Positions 14,461 through 17,559 of a stretch of 17,559 nucleotides of DNA are shown here, piece by piece. Made by a program: the position numbers and the translations under genes. The notes under the pieces were generated by a model that worked only from the letters and a program-made list of their open reading frames with translations, ran no database searches and had not been told where the DNA came from. This DNA is from Myxococcales bacterium. GTDB taxonomy: Bacteria > Myxococcota_A > Bradymonadia > UBA4248. Location of the stretch: contig SFMP01000132.1 in assembly GCA_004554395.1 (NCBI GenBank), positions 1 to 17,559 of the forward strand, in the 5' to 3' direction. Positions within the stretch are counted from its first letter, which is position 1, and each line of letters opens with the position of its first letter.

Positions 14461-16380
14461 ATGATTCAGATGTCGTACACAAAGCGTGCGCTTTTGGTTA
14501 TGGCCGCAGTCGGTTTAATGAGCTTTACGGGTTGCAAGATTAAGACGCAAACCGGTAGCGATCAAGTAGCTGCTGGAGCACCTGTCGCCGTTCAAGCTGC
14601 TGCCGCCGTAGCGCCTGCTGCGGTCGATCCTGCGAAGCCGATCTACCTTCAGATCGATGCACTTCCGGTCCGTGGCGCTGCCGATGCGAAGGTGACGATC
14701 GTCGAATTCAGCGATTACGAATGCCCGTTCTGCAGCCGCGTCGAACCGACGATGGACGAATTGCTCAAAGCGTATCCGAATGACGTTCGCGTTGCATTTG
14801 TCAACCATCCGTTGGGCTTCCACAAGAATGCTATGCCTGCGGCGAAGGCTGCGGTTGCCGCCTTCAAACAAGGCAAATTCTGGGAAATGCACGCCGCACT
14901 TTTCAGCAATCAAAAGAACTTGAACGAAGCGTTCTTCACCGAACAAGCCAAGAAATTGGGACTCGACATGGCTCGTTTTACAGCCGATATGAACAGCCCC
15001 GAAACGGCTAACTATATCGAAAAAGGTATGAAAGACGCTGGTCCGATGGGTATTAGCGGTACGCCTTCGCTCCTCATCAACGGCAAATTGGTCGTCGGTG
15101 CACTCCCCTTGGATGCGTTCAAGAAAGAAGTCGATGCCGAATTGGCTCGCGCTAACGAAGTTGCCAAAGCAAAGAACCTCTCGGGCGCCGCACTCTATGA
15201 AGAACTCGTCAAAACGGCTCCGAAGCCCCCTGCAGACGACGAAGAAGAAGCTCCTGTCGGTCGCGTGATGGTCGAAATCGGTCAAGCTCCTGTTTGGGGC
15301 AATGTCGATGCTCCTGTGACGATCGTCGAATTCACCGACTTCGAATGCCCGTTCTGTAGCCGTGGTAACACGACGTTGCATGCGATCATGGAAAAGAATC
15401 CCGAAACGGTTCGCGTCGTCTTCAAACACTATCCGCTCCCGTTCCACAAGAATGCAAAACTCGCTCACCAAGCCGCAGAAGCTGCCAAGATCCAAGGCAA
15501 ATTCTGGGAAATGTATAACAAGATCTTCGACAATCAGAAGGCAATGGGCCGCGATGATCTCATCGGCTATGCAAAAGAACTCGGACTCGATGAAGCCAAA
15601 TTCGTCGCCGATCTCGATAGCGATGCCGTCAAGAAGGCCGTCGAAGATGCGATGAAAGAAGGCGAAAAAGCAGGCGTCCGTGGCACACCGAACTTCTTCA
15701 TTAATGGTACGCTCTTGAGCGGTGCTCAACCCGAAGCCGCTTTCCAAGCCGCTATCGACAAAGAACTCGCGCTCACGAAAGATGCGAAATATGCAGGTCT
15801 CAAGGGCAACGATCTCTATGAAAAAGTCATCAAAGATGATGCCAAGCCCGCTCCTGCCCCGCTCGTCGTCGATATCGTCGGTGCGCCTTCGCGCGGTGCT
15901 GCCGATGCTCCCGTCACGATCGTTCAGTTCTCGGAATTCCAATGCCCGTTCTGCAGCCGTGTCGAACCGACCATCGACCAGCTCCTCACTGATTACGATG
16001 GCAAAATTAAGGTCGTCTTCAAACAGATGCCGCTCGCTTTCCATGATAAAGCTCAAAAAGCAGCCGAAGCTTCGCTCTTCGCTCACGAAAACGGCAAATT
16101 CTGGGAAATGCACGCCAAGATGTTTGCCAATCAATCGGCGCTTGGCATCGAAGACCTCAAGAAATATGCGACAGAAGTTGGCTTGGATGCCGCCGCTCTC
16201 GAAAAGGCTTTGAATGAGAATAAATACGCCGAAGCCGTCAAGAAAGACGTCGCAGCCGCAGGCGCCGTCGGCATCAGCGGTACGCCTTCGTTCGTCATCA
16301 ATGGCAAGTTGCTCATCGGCGCTCAACCCATCGATGCGTTCAAGAAAGAAATCGACGCAGCTCTCGAAGCCGCGAAGTAA
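14461..16380 (+). CDS. Lipoprotein with three tandem DsbA-like thioredoxin domains
   Basis: A 639-residue exported thiol oxidoreductase. KRALLVMAAVGLMSFTGC (8-25) is a lipoprotein signal with C25 as the lipid-anchored residue (FTGC, an atypical lipobox). An Ala/Pro-rich linker (36-60) follows, then three homologous DsbA/Thioredoxin_4-type domains at about 61-232, 269-438 and 468-637. Each has a CPFC active site (C88-C91, C296-C299, C495-C498), a GKFWEM segment, and a cis-proline loop GTP (P202, P410, P609) followed by INGKL or INGTL. Spacing is about 200 residues, and domains one and three are most alike around the active site. The linkers are charged or Ala/Pro-rich. All three active sites are complete, so all may act. 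The start follows AGGAG by ten bases; the open frame further upstream is leader. No DsbB or VKOR partner is nearby. The strict preference for codons such as TTC, ATC and AAG suggests high expression. Confidence 0.9.
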   Translation: MIQMSYTKRALLVMAAVGLMSFTGCKIKTQTGSDQVAAGAPVAVQAAAAVAPAAVDPAKPIYLQIDALPVRGAADAKVTIVEFSDYECPFCSRVEPTMDELLKAYPNDVRVAFVNHPLGFHKNAMPAAKAAVAAFKQGKFWEMHAALFSNQKNLNEAFFTEQAKKLGLDMARFTADMNSPETANYIEKGMKDAGPMGISGTPSLLINGKLVVGALPLDAFKKEVDAELARANEVAKAKNLSGAALYEELVKTAPKPPADDEEEAPVGRVMVEIGQAPVWGNVDAPVTIVEFTDFECPFCSRGNTTLHAIMEKNPETVRVVFKHYPLPFHKNAKLAHQAAEAAKIQGKFWEMYNKIFDNQKAMGRDDLIGYAKELGLDEAKFVADLDSDAVKKAVEDAMKEGEKAGVRGTPNFFINGTLLSGAQPEAAFQAAIDKELALTKDAKYAGLKGNDLYEKVIKDDAKPAPAPLVVDIVGAPSRGAADAPVTIVQFSEFQCPFCSRVEPTIDQLLTDYDGKIKVVFKQMPLAFHDKAQKAAEASLFAHENGKFWEMHAKMFANQSALGIEDLKKYATEVGLDAAALEKALNENKYAEAVKKDVAAAGAVGISGTPSFVINGKLLIGAQPIDAFKKEIDAALEAAK

Positions 16381-16408
16381 TCTTGCGCTTGATATGAATG
16401 CGTAATTC

Positions 16409-16436
16409 AAAAAGCCCCCATTTCGGGGGCTTTTTT
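16409..16436 (+). terminator. Rho-independent terminator of the triple-DsbA gene
   Basis: AAAAAGCCCCC (16409-16419), a five-base loop, then GGGGGCTTTTTT (16425-16436): an 11-bp perfect stem followed by T residues, 29 bases after the stop codon. It is the strongest intrinsic terminator in the window. Confidence 0.93.
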
Positions 16437-16449
16437 CTGTTTTTGAGCG

Positions 16450-16500
16450 TTTTTTTGCGGGGGACTAGTCCCCCGCGCCCTCACGCGGCTTTTTGGGCGG
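16450..16500. repeat. Dispersed palindromic element, partial copy C
   Basis: A T-run is followed by the perfect 20-base palindrome GCGGGGGACTAGTCCCCCGC (16457-16476), then GCGCCCTCACGCGGCTTTTTGG. It matches the right half of copies A and B but lacks the CGTAGTTTTTAGTTG block. It begins directly behind the terminator of the DsbA-like gene. Confidence 0.75.
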
Positions 16501-16505
16501 AACAT

Positions 16506-16600
16506 CGTAGTTTTTAGTTGATTTTGGGCTTTGTTTTTTTTGCGCTTCGCGCTTTTTTTTGCGGGGGGCTAGTCCCCGCGCCCCCACGCCGCTACGCGGC
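16506..16600. repeat. Dispersed palindromic element, copy B
   Basis: CGTAGTTTTTAGTTG (16506-16520), the mini-hairpin GCGCTTCGCGC (16542-16552), a T-run, an imperfect GC-rich inverted repeat (about 16561-16579) and GCGCCCCCA repeat the order of copy A, with the same 55-56 base distance between the first block and the GC-rich stem. A further GCCGC/GCGGC hairpin (16588-16600) followed by TTTT is added here. Confidence 0.75.
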
Positions 16601-16650
16601 TTTTGAGGCAGGCGTTTATTCTTTGCTTTAGTGTGTTGTTTGTTTTGAGT

Positions 16651-16710
16651 GTTTTTTGCGCTTCGCGCTTTTTTTTGCGCTTCGCGCGTTTTTGCGCGTT
16701 TTTTTTTAGA
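16651..16710. repeat. Tandem GCGCTTCGCGC hairpin / T-run modules
   Basis: Two further copies of GCGCTTCGCGC (16658-16668 and 16677-16687), each a 4-bp stem with TTC loop followed by T, then GCGCG and a run of about nine T (16699-16707). The same 11-mer is inside copies A and B. Together with those copies it fills most of the 464-base gap between the DsbA-like gene and yebC; I see no gene in that gap. The hairpin and T-run modules could add termination on the plus strand. Confidence 0.65.
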
Positions 16711-16752
16711 AAAACTATTGTCGCCATATACCCTAGAGGTGTAAAAACTTAC

Positions 16753-16766
16753 GTTCGAATTTGAAC
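16753..16766. promoter_or_regulatory. Near-palindrome upstream of yebC
   Basis: GTTCGAATTTGAAC pairs at every position except one G-T wobble and lies about 80 bases ahead of the yebC start, in otherwise simple sequence just downstream of a possible weak promoter (TTGTCG at 16718). It could be a dimeric regulator site. I cannot name the regulator. Confidence 0.25.
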
Positions 16767-16844
16767 GGCTACAGCGTAGACGCTCAAATGCATTTTCTGT
16801 GTCAGGAGACACGATCGTTCTGTAGAAGCAATTTGTGAGGTAAT

Positions 16845-17559
16845 ATGTCAGGTCATAATAAATGGAGCACGATTAAACACAAAAAAGGTAAAACCGATGC
16901 GGCGCGTTCGCAGTTGTGGACGAAAGTCGTCCGCGAGTTGATCGTTGCGGCGCAAGGTGGTTCCGATCCAGAGTTTAACTCTGCATTGCGTCTTGCCATC
17001 CAAAAGGCTAAGGCTTGCAATATGCCCAAAGATAACATCGAACGCGCCATTAAACGCGGTTCGGGTGAAGGCGAACAAGTCCATTATGACCAGATTACGT
17101 ATGAAGGTCACGGCGCCGGTGGCGTCGCCATCATGATCGAAACGCTTACCGATAACCGCAATCGCACGGTCGCTAGCGTCCGTTCGATGCTGAGCAAGAA
17201 CGGTGGCCAAATGGGCGAAGCTGGTTGCGTCGCTTGGCAGTTCAAAACACTTGGGCAAATCGAAGTCGAAGGCGATGACCTCGATCAAGATGAATTGATG
17301 ATGGCTGCCCTCGATGCTGGGGCCGACGACGTCAGCGAAGATGGCACGATTTATACAGCTCCGGCGGAAGTTTCTAACGTCGCCAAAAAGCTCGAAGAGG
17401 CTGGCTATAAAATTGAATCGATGGAAATTGCTAAAGTTCCCCAGAACTTGCTCGCCGTCGACGAAAAAACGGCTGCTTCGATCTTGAAACTATGCAGTGT
17501 TCTCGAAGACGACGACGACGTCCAAAACGTCTATACGAACGCCGATATCTCGGACGAAA
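16845..17559 (+). CDS. yebC: YebC/PmpR/TACO1 family protein (3' end cut by window)
   Basis: The first 238 residues of a YebC-type protein, which usually has about 245-250, so only a few C-terminal residues and the stop lie beyond the window. It begins with the signature MSGHNKWSTIKHKKGKTDA, then AIQKAKACNMPKDNIERAIKRG (about 51-72), TYEGHGAGGVAIMIETLTDNRNRT and GCVAWQF. GAGG lies four bases ahead of the ATG. The family was long annotated as transcription regulators; recent work links it, like mitochondrial TACO1, to helping ribosomes through stalls such as proline stretches. In many bacteria ruvC and ruvAB follow, which cannot be seen here. Confidence 0.95.
   Translation, partial: MSGHNKWSTIKHKKGKTDAARSQLWTKVVRELIVAAQGGSDPEFNSALRLAIQKAKACNMPKDNIERAIKRGSGEGEQVHYDQITYEGHGAGGVAIMIETLTDNRNRTVASVRSMLSKNGGQMGEAGCVAWQFKTLGQIEVEGDDLDQDELMMAALDAGADDVSEDGTIYTAPAEVSNVAKKLEEAGYKIESMEIAKVPQNLLAVDEKTAASILKLCSVLEDDDDVQNVYTNADISDE

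Noticed and set aside
14515..16410. Very long open frame (631 codons) antisense to the triple-DsbA gene
   Set aside because: It arises from biased codon use on the plus strand. The sense protein has clear domains, a signal peptide and a ribosome binding site; the antisense frame has none.

Overview
The window reads as chromosomal DNA from an anaerobic or fermentative, probably Gram-negative bacterium of moderate GC with many TCG and CGA codons. Four things point this way: a three-subunit NAD-linked [FeFe] hydrogenase under a Rex-type NADH sensor, a lipoprotein thiol oxidoreductase, a near-perfect sigma-54 promoter, and an RNase HI with an extra N-terminal domain of a kind I associate with Myxococcota/deltaproteobacterial genomes. 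The lineage is inference only; no rRNA or other decisive marker is present.

Layout. Bases 1-436 are non-coding minisatellite: G-rich units carrying an ATTAGCA heptamer array, then an array of the same heptamer in inverted orientation. The minus strand then carries, in order of increasing coordinate: ino1 (myo-inositol phosphate synthase) with a terminator, a structured leader and a sigma-54 promoter; a 90-bp tandem repeat; a 49-residue Cys-rich single-span membrane protein; an RNase HI gene; the hydA, hydB and hydC genes (transcribed C-B-A); and rex. From 8944 the plus strand carries a Crp/Fnr-like regulator, then folC, mnmE, tmk and rluD closely spaced (probably one operon), a lipoprotein with three tandem DsbA-like domains, a repeat-rich intergenic region, and yebC, which runs off the window end.

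How the genes work together. HydC (NuoE-like), HydB (NuoF-like, FMN/NADH site) and HydA (H-cluster) form a soluble hydrogenase that exchanges electrons between NAD(H), possibly ferredoxin, and protons. Rex, encoded immediately upstream on the same strand, senses NADH/NAD+ and is the natural regulator, although I found no convincing Rex operator. The H-cluster maturases HydE, HydF and HydG are not in the window. The plus-strand group is housekeeping: folate, tRNA wobble modification, dTMP kinase, 23S pseudouridine. The three-domain DsbA lipoprotein has its own long structured leader and strong terminator and looks well expressed.

The most unusual items are the triple DsbA lipoprotein, the small Cys-rich membrane protein, the sigma-54 promoter and folded leader of ino1, and a dispersed palindromic element found after hydA and again, 13 kb away, after the dsbA-like gene.
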